DNA of 64,000 nucleotides from Alloprevotella sp. oral taxon 473 str. F0040. Its GTDB lineage: Bacteria > Bacteroidota > Bacteroidia > Bacteroidales > Bacteroidaceae. The notes below the pieces were generated by a model. That model did no database searches, was not told the origin of the DNA, and worked only from the letters and a program-made list of their open reading frames with translations. Within the stretch, counting starts at the first letter, position 1; each line of letters begins with the position of its first letter. The DNA lies in contig NZ_KB290717.1 of NCBI RefSeq assembly GCF_000318095.2, forward strand, positions 246,520 to 310,519, in the 5' to 3' direction. A program made the translations under genes and the position numbers. Positions 36,295 to 45,446 of the stretch are shown piece by piece.

Positions 36295-36435
36295 TTGCTG
36301 TCCCGTAAAATATGTACTTTAGCTCATGTTACCAGCGTTAGTATAGGAACAAGCAAAGTAACAAAAGAGGCTGAAATTCAGTAAGAGGGTTTCAGCCTTA
36401 TTTTCATCATTAGAAAAACTTTTATCGGACAGCAA
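36295..36435. repeat. MITE-like palindromic element, second near-complete copy
   Basis: 141 bp with ends TTGCTGTCCCGTAAAA (36295) and TTTTATCGGACAGCAA (36420), inverted with two mismatches in 16. It encloses a hairpin GAGGCTGAAA / TTTCAGCCTT (36367-36376, 36390-36399) that probably ends gmk transcription. The internal GTAACAAAAGAGGCTG is shared with 23053. It ends 5 bp before the ISL3 remnant. Confidence 0.7.
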
Positions 36436-36440
36436 TATAA

Positions 36441-37643
36441 GAGGCTCATCCGACATTTGGAGTGATGCTGCAATCATGCAGGGCATATAACCTTAATTCA
36501 AAAGTACCTTTCGTCTCTAAAACCATAAGCAACTCTCTTATTGACCTTTATCTTGTTGTTTATCCCCTCTACTATTCCTGTCGATGTGGGACAGTCATAC
36601 TATACCAGAATACTGGTTATGTAAGCCATAATTGTGACGGCTATTTTCATCAGCTGTGGCACTTTGCTCTCTCGCGCCTGTTTTACCCAATCGAGCATGC
36701 CCTTTTCGGCTTCTTACTTATTGTACTGTATTCATATCTCTCTGAGTTGCTCTTTGAGATAGTATGCCTGTGAGAGAGGTTTGTTCATATCCAAAGCCTT
36801 ATCAAGGCTTGTTTGATACTCCTTATCGAAGATGTCAGCTCCATTGCGTAGCAGCAGCTTACGCGTCCCCTTCAAGACCTTGCGCTTGTTGATGTCCTTT
36901 TTGCGTATATCGTCCAACTTCTCATTCATCAGTTTGACCACATGGAGATGGTCGAAGACATGCACCGCATTCGGGCAATTTTTGTGTACTGAAGAGATGA
37001 AAGCGGAAGAGAGATCAGTGGCAATATACCTGATGTCAATCTTTTTTTGTCTCATTTCCAAAATCGAGCCAAAGCATCGGCTGCCTTGCCCTGACCTACG
37101 TAGAGAATTCGACCGCTCTTGAGGTCAACCACATACATTGCAAAGCGACGAGTGTAAAACTGTGACTGCCGGTGGCAAAAGGTATCCATTCCTGGCAATC
37201 ATAGCACAATCCGCACACTTACACTTGTAACGGCGGACCTTCATACGCAGAATTACTTTTTTACCGCCAATCGGAAGATCAACAAAGTCACGAATGCGAA
37301 AACCATACTTGACCAAATGGGGATTACCGCGCTTAGGCCTGCATTTCAGTGCTCGTTTATTTTCAATATGAAAGATACATTGTATTACCTTTGTATTCCT
37401 CACGGAGGCACTCGTGGTGATACAATACCCAAGCATAATATGGAAAACAGCTCTTCATAATGGTACATTTGTTGGAGATAATTCAAATGTAAAATTAGTT
37501 CGGCAGTTTTCATCTGTTTAAAGAACATCACTTTTAATCTCGGATGAACCAAATAATTCCGATGTTTGTGAATTCGTAAGCTCCATTGTTCTTGTTTGTT
37601 TCTTTCTATCACTACAAAAATAAGAACTTTGGAGTTTACACAC
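36441..37643 (-). mobile_element. ISL3-family insertion sequence, degenerate
   Basis: Region holding a broken ISL3 transposase. The boundary near 36441 starts GAGGCTCATCCGACATTTGG and may be an inverted repeat end; the other end includes a 64-bp leader (37580-37643) repeated at 21803. Exact ends are uncertain. Confidence 0.6.
36497..37586 (-). pseudogene. ISL3-family transposase, multiply disrupted
   Basis: From the ATG at 37586 the frame opens MELTNSQTSELFGSSEIKSDVL and stops. Other frames continue with the cysteine-rich N-terminal block VRRYKCKCADCAMIARNG, the DDE-domain piece RYIATDLSSAFISSVHKNCPNAVHVFDHLHVVKLMNEKLD, and the C-terminal catalytic Glu region STGIVEGINNKIKV then RVAYGFRDERYF. 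At least three frameshifts and several stops are present. No functional product is possible. Confidence 0.85.
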
Positions 37644-37741
37644 AAAAAGACTATTAATACCTGATAATAAAGATAATCCCTTGAATTTCGAAAAAGTCAA
37701 GGGATTATGGAAAAAGGATAACTTTGGTTCGTTTGTACTAT

Positions 37742-39985
37742 TTAGCTACTAAAGCGTTTTGCTGCCCGCAGAAGATGGCGCGCATTAGATATTATCTCTT
37801 GGGTTTCTTGAAGTGCACTGAGATAAAGTAGGGCTACGTTGAGATTACTTTCATCACGTTGTATGCGTTCTTGGAGAGAATGGCGTACTGCTGACACTTC
37901 GTTCTTTAACATGCTACCTTCGACTAGAACTTCATCACTATTGCTAAAATCATTTTGGTCAATAGAGGTTTGAATCGCAGTTAAGAACTTTGATGTACGC
38001 TCTACTATAGGTGCATACTCTTGAACATAGTCATCAGGCAGTGGATTAAAGTTGTTGTCTACATGCTCTAGAATAGGCTCCAGCATACGCTTTAAGCCAT
38101 AAAGGATTTGAGAGATACTATTTATGCCTAGATAGAACCAAGTATCCTTTTCTATCGCTTGCAAACGATCTATCTTGCGCATTCCTATGATTTCCTTGCG
38201 ACGATAGCGTTTCCACATTTCTCGTTCATCCTTGAGTAATGATTCTGAAGAACGAAGATAGCGAATATTATCATTCATCAGTCCTTGAGCTACTCCTTCA
38301 AATATTTCACGAGATGCTTTGATGAGGTGTACCTCCGTTAGCTGGCAATGCTGAAGGAGCAATGTCCAAGTTTCGTGCTTGTCACGAGTACTCATCATCT
38401 GACGGAATAATGTATCTACATTTTCTGCTTGCTCCTGTTTCTTCTTGAAGCGTCTGTTGTTGGCAATCATGGTAAAAATAATGATGCCAATGACACCCAC
38501 CATTGCAAAAAAACCACCTATGTTATTGAGGGTTGCTATAAGGAAAGCCATCATAAAGGCTGCACCAGCTGTGATAAACCAACCACCTATTACAGTCATT
38601 ACCCCTGTGATGCGATAAACTGCAGTTTCACGTCCCCAAGCTCGATCAGCAAGAGATGACCCCATCGCAATCATGAAGGCTACGTAGGTAGTTGAAAGTG
38701 GTAGTTTGAAAGTTGTACCGACAATAATCAATAAACCAGCTAGCACAAGATTGACACTGGCACGAACTAAATCAAACGCAGCGGTTTCTTCTGGTGCATC
38801 ATCTTTGCTAAAGCGTTGATTTACCCAGTTTGCAACTGAGGCTGGTACATGCTTACTTACATATGCATTGAAATTTAGAACATTTCTTACTGTTCTTCTT
38901 GCAACCTTTGAGGAAGAAAATACTTCCTCATTCTCACTTTGGCTAGACAAATCAATGGTTCGTTGAACTACTTGCTGAGCTTTCTTAGACGTCCAAATAG
39001 CCACGGTCATGATAATACCTGCTCCAATGAGGAATAGTTGAACATAAGGCAAACTGGACTCACCAGCAAGGACACCCATTTTATGGGCTGTTGCTGCAAC
39101 TCCCTCACCTGCCTGACTAAAATCTAGATAGCTCTCTAGTCCTGCTAATGGAACACCTATAAAGTTTACTAAGTCATTCCCTGCAAAGGCCATTGCTAAA
39201 GAGAAAGTGCCAAGCAATACAATGATTCGGAAGATATTGATACCTAACCAATGTAGTATCTGTACAAGCACTATTGAAACTAAAAGTGCATAAAGAATTA
39301 GCATATCAGGATGCTCATGCACAAAGGTTCCAAATGCACTATTCTGTACTATAGGCGCATTCTTAAGACTAACTGCAACTAGGAAATAGAATATGAGGGT
39401 AATTGAGAAGCCTCCATAAAGAGCAATACTCCAACGTTGATGCTTCTTATAATTGAAAGTGAAAATGATACGTGTAAACCACATCACAATAAGCCCCACC
39501 ACGAAAGCTATCGCTACAGAAAGGAATATACCAAATATTACAGTTAGCGCCTTATCAGTGTTGATAAGTTCCGAATACGAAAAACCATCATTAATGATAT
39601 ACTTAAGTGCAAGCGCAGTTGAACCACCTAATAGCCCAAAGACCAACGACACGGTTGTAGATGTGGGGAGCCCAAGTGTATTAAAAATGTCAAGTAATAT
39701 TACATCTGTAGCACTGACTGCTAAGAAAACGCACATGACATCGGCGAAGGAATAATGCTGAGGTTGCAATATGCCATGTCGAGCAATGTCCATCATTCCA
39801 CTAGAAGTGGAAGCACCTATAAAGATGCCTACAGCAGCCACAGCCAAAATAACCTTAAACTTTGCCGCACGAGCTCCAGCAGCTGGAGCAAGAAAATTTA
39901 CGGCATCGTTAGCAACTCCAACACTTAAGTCAAATATTGCCAAGATTAAGAGGAAGCCGAGTACTACCAAATACAGAGAGTCCAT
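37742..39985 (-). CDS. PiT-family inorganic phosphate transporter with C-terminal PhoU-like region
   Basis: Inner-membrane phosphate permease. About 747 residues from the ATG at 39985, chosen because a TATCTTTGC promoter box lies just upstream at 40031-40039, inside the longer open frame. The N-terminal part has the first PHO4 signature DLSVGVANDAVNFLAPAAG and DIFNTLGLPTSTTVS; a second PHO4 repeat follows (FAGNDLVNFIGVPLAG, LPLSTTYVAFMI). After a last membrane segment the final ~210 residues are soluble helices resembling PhoU. Such fusions occur in Bacteroidota. It sits downstream of the bat operon on the same strand. Confidence 0.9.
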   Translation of the reverse strand: MDSLYLVVLGFLLILAIFDLSVGVANDAVNFLAPAAGARAAKFKVILAVAAVGIFIGASTSSGMMDIARHGILQPQHYSFADVMCVFLAVSATDVILLDIFNTLGLPTSTTVSLVFGLLGGSTALALKYIINDGFSYSELINTDKALTVIFGIFLSVAIAFVVGLIVMWFTRIIFTFNYKKHQRWSIALYGGFSITLIFYFLVAVSLKNAPIVQNSAFGTFVHEHPDMLILYALLVSIVLVQILHWLGINIFRIIVLLGTFSLAMAFAGNDLVNFIGVPLAGLESYLDFSQAGEGVAATAHKMGVLAGESSLPYVQLFLIGAGIIMTVAIWTSKKAQQVVQRTIDLSSQSENEEVFSSSKVARRTVRNVLNFNAYVSKHVPASVANWVNQRFSKDDAPEETAAFDLVRASVNLVLAGLLIIVGTTFKLPLSTTYVAFMIAMGSSLADRAWGRETAVYRITGVMTVIGGWFITAGAAFMMAFLIATLNNIGGFFAMVGVIGIIIFTMIANNRRFKKKQEQAENVDTLFRQMMSTRDKHETWTLLLQHCQLTEVHLIKASREIFEGVAQGLMNDNIRYLRSSESLLKDEREMWKRYRRKEIIGMRKIDRLQAIEKDTWFYLGINSISQILYGLKRMLEPILEHVDNNFNPLPDDYVQEYAPIVERTSKFLTAIQTSIDQNDFSNSDEVLVEGSMLKNEVSAVRHSLQERIQRDESNLNVALLYLSALQETQEIISNARHLLRAAKRFSS

Positions 39986-40030
39986 AGAAAAAGAACAGTT
40001 GATTGAGTTGAAAAGGGTTTCATTTCCAAC

Positions 40031-40039
40031 GCAAAGATA
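40031..40039 (-). promoter_or_regulatory. -7 box for the phosphate transporter gene
   Basis: TATCTTTGC on the minus strand, 46 bp upstream of the ATG at 39985. It lacks a good -33 partner. Its position supports the shorter protein start. Confidence 0.5.
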
Positions 40040-40091
40040 CATTATGTTCGGAAAATATGAGGTACATTTCAATAAAAAAATAGTAATGGAA

Positions 40092-40859
40092 TCAATCTTT
40101 GTCTCGAACTTGTTCAAGCTGAGCTAAATGAATCCATGTTTCGGAACCATCACTTGTTTGCACTCTTGCCCATCCTTTATTATCTATATCTTGCAAGTTA
40201 ACGATGCTTCCAGCAGGAAGTAACATTTCCTTCTTAGAGTTCAGTATGGGCGAAGCATATGTTTGAGCTTGATCAGAGGTAATGACAGCTAAACTATTAT
40301 GGTAATAACGATAACGCTGACAAATAGCTGCAAGACTAGTGATAAAAAATGAAATAACGAGGACAAAGGTAGAAAGCAGAGCGACTCTTTGAATAATTGT
40401 ATGAGAGAGTATTCTGAAGAGATTCCAGCAGATAGCAGCTAGAATTAAACAAATGAAGGAAATAGAGGTCCACTTCTGAACACTGCCACAATCAAGTAAT
40501 AACGTCAACGGGTTCTCCCAGGGCATATTGGATAAAGTAGCATGTCCTGGAGCTATTTTTTGTTGTGTAAGTTGTAGGTTGTAGGCTGCATCTTCAAAAG
40601 AAGGGTTTAGTCTCAAGGCTCGTAAATAAGCTATTATAGCTTCGGGATACTGTTTGAGTTTATAATGGGCATTACCTAGATTATAGAAACCTTCAACAGA
40701 TGGGGCTTTTGCAACTTGTGTAGAAAAGAGGTCGACAGCTTCTGCATAATTTTCGTTAGAAAAAGCTTTGATACCTTTATTGTTAGGAGATTCAGCCCAA
40801 CAAAAAACTATAAAGAAACACCACAAAACAGTGACGGAGAAAATGTACTTAGTACGCAT
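40092..40859 (-). CDS. batE: BatE: TPR plus SH3-like membrane protein
   Basis: Last gene of the aerotolerance operon. About 255 residues from the ATG at 40859 (MRTKYIFSVTVLW gives a signal peptide). TPR repeats (AVDLFSTQVAKAP, FYNLGNAHYKLKQYPEAIIAY) are followed by two hydrophobic segments (about 135-195) and a C-terminal bacterial SH3 domain (QTYASPILNSKKEMLLPAG, GWARVQTSDGSETWI). Named for the Bacteroides fragilis bat genes, whose products support survival under oxygen exposure; the molecular role is unsettled. Confidence 0.85.
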   Translation of the reverse strand: MRTKYIFSVTVLWCFFIVFCWAESPNNKGIKAFSNENYAEAVDLFSTQVAKAPSVEGFYNLGNAHYKLKQYPEAIIAYLRALRLNPSFEDAAYNLQLTQQKIAPGHATLSNMPWENPLTLLLDCGSVQKWTSISFICLILAAICWNLFRILSHTIIQRVALLSTFVLVISFFITSLAAICQRYRYYHNSLAVITSDQAQTYASPILNSKKEMLLPAGSIVNLQDIDNKGWARVQTSDGSETWIHLAQLEQVRDKD

Positions 40860-40866
40860 AAACAGA

Positions 40867-42666
40867 CTATCTAAGTGAATCATTTAGTAATGTTAGGAGA
40901 TGACTAGAACGCTGGTAAAGATCTTGTCGGATATTCTCTGAGGTTGGTGCAAATTGTCCAAAATCTATCTCCGAAAGTAACGCCAAAGCTTCATCTATTA
41001 TGTCAGTATCAATTCTATGTGCCGCCAAGCGTTCACGAATAATTTGCTGCGTTAGCGCAGCCTTTTCTAGTTTGAATTTCTCTGCAAAATAACCAGCAAC
41101 AGCGTTAGATAAGGCATCATAAAACTCTGAATTACGATCAGAACTAATGAGCTTTTCTACTTGTTGCAAGCGCTGATGTGCTCTTTTCCTTGCATTTCTT
41201 TCTTTTCTTCCTTCTGAGTCTAAATGTCGATACAAAAGTTTTTGAGCATAGCGACTTCCTAAAACACTTAAAGATAGGAGACAAGCTAACAAACACCAAT
41301 ATTTCCAGCTACCAATCCATAGGAATCCATCAGTTGAAAATCTATGGTTACTTTGTTCGATTGCTCTGAGGTCTTCTGTTTTAGCCGAGCTAATAGGTGC
41401 ATAGGCTTTAGTTCCCTTCTTGATGTCAAGTGTAATTGCTTTGCTGGAAGTTGTGAGATATGATTTAAGCTGAGGATCAAAGTAGTTTAAACTTATGGAC
41501 GGAATTGTGAACTTACCCATGTTGCGTGGAACAAAGGTATAATCAAATTCCATAGAACCTTCTACTCCTGAAGACGTTATCTTTACTTTATCATTGATTT
41601 TCGGAGCGTAGGCGTCAAAGCCCTTGGGAAAAACTACAGTAGGCGCTTTTACGAGTTTGAGGTTGCCAGTGCCTCGAACTACCACTCTCAAAGTGGCTAC
41701 ATCATTTGTTTTAGGGACGGGAGTGGTTAAAGATGCGCTTATCGATAACTGTCCTACCCCACCCGAGAAATTCGTGGGTTGTGGCTGAGGCAAGGGAACT
41801 ACTTCTAATGTTACAGGAGGTGTAGATCGTTCTACTGACACGTTAACACTATTACCGCCGTTGAAGAAAGCATCAATTTCATCAATAGATGAATTACGTT
41901 GTACTACATCTGTGCGGAAAGCCAGAGCAGGGATAGTGAGGGTTCCTGACTGCTGTGGGAAAATTAAATACTGAAGATTCGTCCCAACTCGATAAAGTTT
42001 ACCTCCTATATGTGCAGCTCTTGGGCTTAGATTTCGAGGAAGTTCAACTTCTTGAGTCCAAAAACCTTTCATTTCAGGTTTGCCAGTTGGCATTATGTTG
42101 ACAACAGCCACACCTTCTCGGACATGATAACGATAAGTCAGCATGATAGGTTCTTGCTCATATATCTTTTTCTTAGAAACCTCGGCTGTGAAATAGATAT
42201 CCTTGAGGCCTATATGAGTTCCTATATTTTGAATATCGTGAGTAGAATGAGAGGATGCAGTAGGGGTTGAAGCATTGAGACTAGATTTTCCTGAAATCAG
42301 AATTGAAACAGGACGAGTCTGGTAAACTTTTCCTTGGGCATGGACAGAAGCTCCTCCTATTTGAAGAGTACCATTTCGCTTTGGAGCAAGAATGTAAGTG
42401 TAAACAGTTGAAGAAGTGGTTTGCGTCCGATTATTAATGATAACCACGCTGTTGGCTGTGGAAATGTTAGGGCCAGCAAGTATGTCGAAATCGTTGAGTG
42501 CTGGTTGACGAAAATTACTTCCTTCAGCTCCATTAAGTTCAAATTGGACTCTAATTTGTCCATTAATATCGGACTTTGTAGGAGCTTTAACTCTGAAAGT
42601 TATTTGTGCCAACCCGTAAAATGCAAAACAAAAACCAATCAAGAGACTTAAAAATTTATGTATCAT
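40867..42666 (-). CDS. batD: BatD: large periplasmic Ig-like protein with one C-terminal membrane anchor
   Basis: 599 residues: signal peptide, about 400 residues of beta-rich sequence in the BatD/oxygen-tolerance family (ITFRVKAPTKSDINGQIRVQFELNG, later FTFVPRNMGKFTIPSISLNYFD), a transmembrane segment near 450 (WCLLACLLSLSVLG) and a cytoplasmic helical tail. Presumed periplasmic partner of the BatA/BatB von Willebrand proteins. Seven bp before batE and 39 bp after batC. Confidence 0.9.
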   Translation of the reverse strand: MIHKFLSLLIGFCFAFYGLAQITFRVKAPTKSDINGQIRVQFELNGAEGSNFRQPALNDFDILAGPNISTANSVVIINNRTQTTSSTVYTYILAPKRNGTLQIGGASVHAQGKVYQTRPVSILISGKSSLNASTPTASSHSTHDIQNIGTHIGLKDIYFTAEVSKKKIYEQEPIMLTYRYHVREGVAVVNIMPTGKPEMKGFWTQEVELPRNLSPRAAHIGGKLYRVGTNLQYLIFPQQSGTLTIPALAFRTDVVQRNSSIDEIDAFFNGGNSVNVSVERSTPPVTLEVVPLPQPQPTNFSGGVGQLSISASLTTPVPKTNDVATLRVVVRGTGNLKLVKAPTVVFPKGFDAYAPKINDKVKITSSGVEGSMEFDYTFVPRNMGKFTIPSISLNYFDPQLKSYLTTSSKAITLDIKKGTKAYAPISSAKTEDLRAIEQSNHRFSTDGFLWIGSWKYWCLLACLLSLSVLGSRYAQKLLYRHLDSEGRKERNARKRAHQRLQQVEKLISSDRNSEFYDALSNAVAGYFAEKFKLEKAALTQQIIRERLAAHRIDTDIIDEALALLSEIDFGQFAPTSENIRQDLYQRSSHLLTLLNDSLR

Positions 42667-42705
42667 ACGATGTCTTATATCGAATAAGATGAGTAAATTT
42701 GTGGT

Positions 42706-43359
42706 TTACCAGTTCTTTTTGAGATGCTTTTGCCGTGGTTGTTCAGAACGTTGCAACTTATCTCGTGTTTGCTTTTCTGCTTGCTGTGCAAGATTTAGCA
42801 AGCGCTCGGCGCTTTCTTTACTCATTTCTCTGTTAGTCTCTTGCTGCTGTTGTTGAGACTGTTGTTGATTATTCTGTTTTTCTTGTTGCTTTGACTTCCG
42901 TTGCTGTTGTTGGTTTTGTTGCTGCTGGTCCTCCTTTTTTTGCTTTTGACAGAGTACTAAATTATAGCGAGTATCCTCGTCATGAGGATTATTGCGTAAT
43001 GCTTCTTTATAGAAGTCTATGGCTTTGTCGTATTGCTTATTCAAATGATAGGCTACACCCACATTGTGATATGATAGAGCTCTGAGGAATTTGTTAGACT
43101 CACCTTTAGCGGCTACTTGATATTGCTCCAAAGCTGCTTGCATGTTTCTTTGTGCTAAATATACATCTCCTAGATTGAAAGCAGCTCGTGCACTTTGTGG
43201 ATTCAGTTTCTGTGCTGCTCGATACTCGAACTCAGCAGTCTTATAATCACCTTTCACGAATGCACGATTACCTTGGTGTATATGTCTCCATTCTGCATTT
43301 TGAGCATAGGTACTTGAAGAGGCAAAGAAGAATAGATAGAAAAGAAAGTATTTATACAT
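42706..43359 (-). CDS. batC: BatC: TPR protein with glutamine-rich linker
   Basis: About 217 residues from the ATG at 43359, which starts a clean signal peptide (MYKYFLFYLFFFASSSTYA). Three TPR-like repeats follow (AEFEYRAAQKLNPQSARAAFNLGDVY, and YDKAIDFYKEALRNNPHDEDTRYNL). Then comes a low-complexity Gln/Lys-rich stretch of about 40 residues, encoded by CAA/CAG/AAC triplets, and a basic C-terminus. Typical of BatC in Bacteroidota. Confidence 0.88.
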   Translation of the reverse strand: MYKYFLFYLFFFASSSTYAQNAEWRHIHQGNRAFVKGDYKTAEFEYRAAQKLNPQSARAAFNLGDVYLAQRNMQAALEQYQVAAKGESNKFLRALSYHNVGVAYHLNKQYDKAIDFYKEALRNNPHDEDTRYNLVLCQKQKKEDQQQQNQQQQRKSKQQEKQNNQQQSQQQQQETNREMSKESAERLLNLAQQAEKQTRDKLQRSEQPRQKHLKKNW

Positions 43360-43397
43360 ATTCTTAACTCCCACAATATAATGTAGAACAACTAAAA

Positions 43398-44417
43398 TTA
43401 TCTTTGAAGAAAGGAGAGCTTACGCCACCAGTTCTGTTGACGTTCGGCAAAAAACAGTTCTAATAGCAGTATAATCAACAGTAAAGAAGCAATCCACGGA
43501 AACAGTTCGTTAGGTGCACTGTTATTAGTATAAGAAGACTCAGCTTCTTGTAATTGAGATAATACTTGTTGAAGTTGCTCTTGAGCAGAGTTAGTGCCAT
43601 CTACATGAAAAAACTGTCCCTTACCAGCTTGTGCTAGTTCAATACATGCTTCTTCATTGAGAGCTGTCTTTACTACAGCTCCACTATTGTCTGTAAGTAT
43701 ACCTTCAGGTGTCGGGATTTGAGCTCCAGAGGTACTTCCAACCCCAAGAACAAACACGTGTTTCCCTGAGTTAGCCGCCAATCTTGCAGCTTCTACCGCT
43801 CCTTCTTCGTGGTTTTCTCCATCAGTTATAACAACAATGGCCTTGCCTACCTTCTTATTATTGCTAAAGCTTTTATCTGCTAATCTAATGGCTGCTCCAA
43901 GATTAGTACCTTGAAGTGAAACCATATCAGTAGATATTTGATCTAGGAATAAATTAGCACTAACTAAATCATTCGTAAGAGGGAGAATAGGATATGCCTC
44001 ACCTGCAAAGATATTAAGACCAATCTTATTATTAGGCATGCGTTCAGCAAGCGTAGATATCAAAAGTTTACTTCGCTCTAATCTAGAAGGCTGAACATCC
44101 TGTGCTAACATTGATTGCGAAACATCTAAAGCAAAGATTACTTCTATCCCTTGCTTCTTAATGGGTTTTCCAGAAGATAAGCCATATTGAGGCTGAGCTA
44201 ACAGAAAAATTAGAAGGGCTAAGGCAATAAGCTGTAAGAAGAACTTAGTAATTACACGATAGATTGATAATCCATTTACTAGCCGTAAGAACATATTTTT
44301 ACTCCCCCATTGCGTTTGTCGCTTATAGTTACGCCATTGAGAGTATATAAATAGTGCAACTAGAAGGGGGATGAGTAATAATGCATACAAATATTCGGGA
44401 TGCGCAAATTGAAACAT
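43398..44417 (-). CDS. batB: BatB: von Willebrand factor A membrane protein
   Basis: About 339 residues from the ATG at 44417 (MFQFAHPEYLYALLLIPLL). Two N-terminal transmembrane segments, a VWA domain with MIDAS motif FALDVSQSM and ITDGENHE, and a C-terminal transmembrane helix (ASLLLIILLLELFF). It starts 4 bp after the batA stop. A longer frame upstream overlaps batA and is not needed. Confidence 0.92.
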   Translation of the reverse strand: MFQFAHPEYLYALLLIPLLVALFIYSQWRNYKRQTQWGSKNMFLRLVNGLSIYRVITKFFLQLIALALLIFLLAQPQYGLSSGKPIKKQGIEVIFALDVSQSMLAQDVQPSRLERSKLLISTLAERMPNNKIGLNIFAGEAYPILPLTNDLVSANLFLDQISTDMVSLQGTNLGAAIRLADKSFSNNKKVGKAIVVITDGENHEEGAVEAARLAANSGKHVFVLGVGSTSGAQIPTPEGILTDNSGAVVKTALNEEACIELAQAGKGQFFHVDGTNSAQEQLQQVLSQLQEAESSYTNNSAPNELFPWIASLLLIILLLELFFAERQQNWWRKLSFLQR

Positions 44418-44421
44418 ACAA

Positions 44422-45426
44422 TCATGGGATTCGGCGAAGCCAAGTGAGACGAAGCACAATTTCTGATAGAAGGAGGGCAAAAGCAGCCCAAGCAAAGGGA
44501 GTAAAAGCTTCGTAGTACTTATTATAGTGGTGCTGCTTTAGTTTGGTACGCTCTAGTTTATCTATATCTTTATATATACGTCTTAATTCACGTTCAGATG
44601 CAGCTGCATAATATAGACCTCCAGTAGCCTTTGCTATGCTTCGAAGAGTAGCAGGATCCATATCGCTCTTAACATTGGCGTAATAATAACTTCCATCTGG
44701 TAAAATACCAACAGGTTGTCGTACCATGCCTTGTCTACCTACTGCAATGGTGTAGACACGAATTCCTTTCTGCTTTGCGATTTCTGCAGCTGTTAGAGGC
44801 GAGATATCTCCTGCATTGTTGGCACCATCGGTAAGAAGTATGACTACTTTGGATGGAGCTTTACTATTTGCGAGGCGACTCACAGCATTTGTTAGGCCCA
44901 TACCAATGGCAGTACCTGGAGCTATAGTACCATTAGTTTGTAGTTCACAGCTCACACCTCTAAAAGTAGAAAGTAATGCTATATGATCTGTTGTCATCGG
45001 GCATTGGGTGAAAGCTTCTCCACCGAAGAGGGTTAAACCAATATTATCATTAGGGCGTCCTTGGATGAATTCGTAAGCCACTTGTTTTGCTGCCTCTATT
45101 CTATTAGGGGATAGGTCTTCTGTGAGCATGCTTTGGGAAATATCCATGGCTATCATGATATCTATGCCCTGCACTTCACGCTCACTTAAGGGCATTTTCG
45201 TTTGTGGACGCGCTAAAATAAACACAACAAGCACAAAAATACTAAGACGTAGCAAAAAGGGTAAGTGAACTAGTAGCGCTGCAAGATTCGAAGAGATATT
45301 ACGTAAAGGCGCAATCGAAGCTATACGTAAAGCTGGTTCTTCATGCCTACGACTGAGTATATACCACAGTACTAGTGGAATACACAGTAATAAGAGGAAG
45401 AAAAAAGCAGGATAAAGGAATGTCAT
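44422..45426 (-). CDS. batA: BatA: von Willebrand factor A membrane protein
   Basis: About 334 residues from the ATG at 45426 (MTFLYPAFFFLLLLC). Same architecture as BatB: two N-terminal membrane segments, a VWA domain with MIDAS IAMDISQSM and LLTDGANNAG, and a C-terminal membrane helix. BatA and BatB are paralogues, both standard members of the operon. Confidence 0.92.
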   Translation of the reverse strand: MTFLYPAFFFLLLLCIPLVLWYILSRRHEEPALRIASIAPLRNISSNLAALLVHLPFLLRLSIFVLVVFILARPQTKMPLSEREVQGIDIMIAMDISQSMLTEDLSPNRIEAAKQVAYEFIQGRPNDNIGLTLFGGEAFTQCPMTTDHIALLSTFRGVSCELQTNGTIAPGTAIGMGLTNAVSRLANSKAPSKVVILLTDGANNAGDISPLTAAEIAKQKGIRVYTIAVGRQGMVRQPVGILPDGSYYYANVKSDMDPATLRSIAKATGGLYYAAASERELRRIYKDIDKLERTKLKQHHYNKYYEAFTPFAWAAFALLLSEIVLRLTWLRRIP

Positions 45427-45446
45427 GTTAAGCAAGAACTACATAA

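Noticed and set aside
36462-36773. 103-codon plus-strand frame after gmk
   Set aside because: It lies antisense to the C-terminal part of the ISL3 transposase remnant, which has clear family motifs on the minus strand.
42780-42960. Non-coding tandem repeat
   Set aside because: The TTG/CTG-rich run is the in-frame Gln-rich linker of batC.
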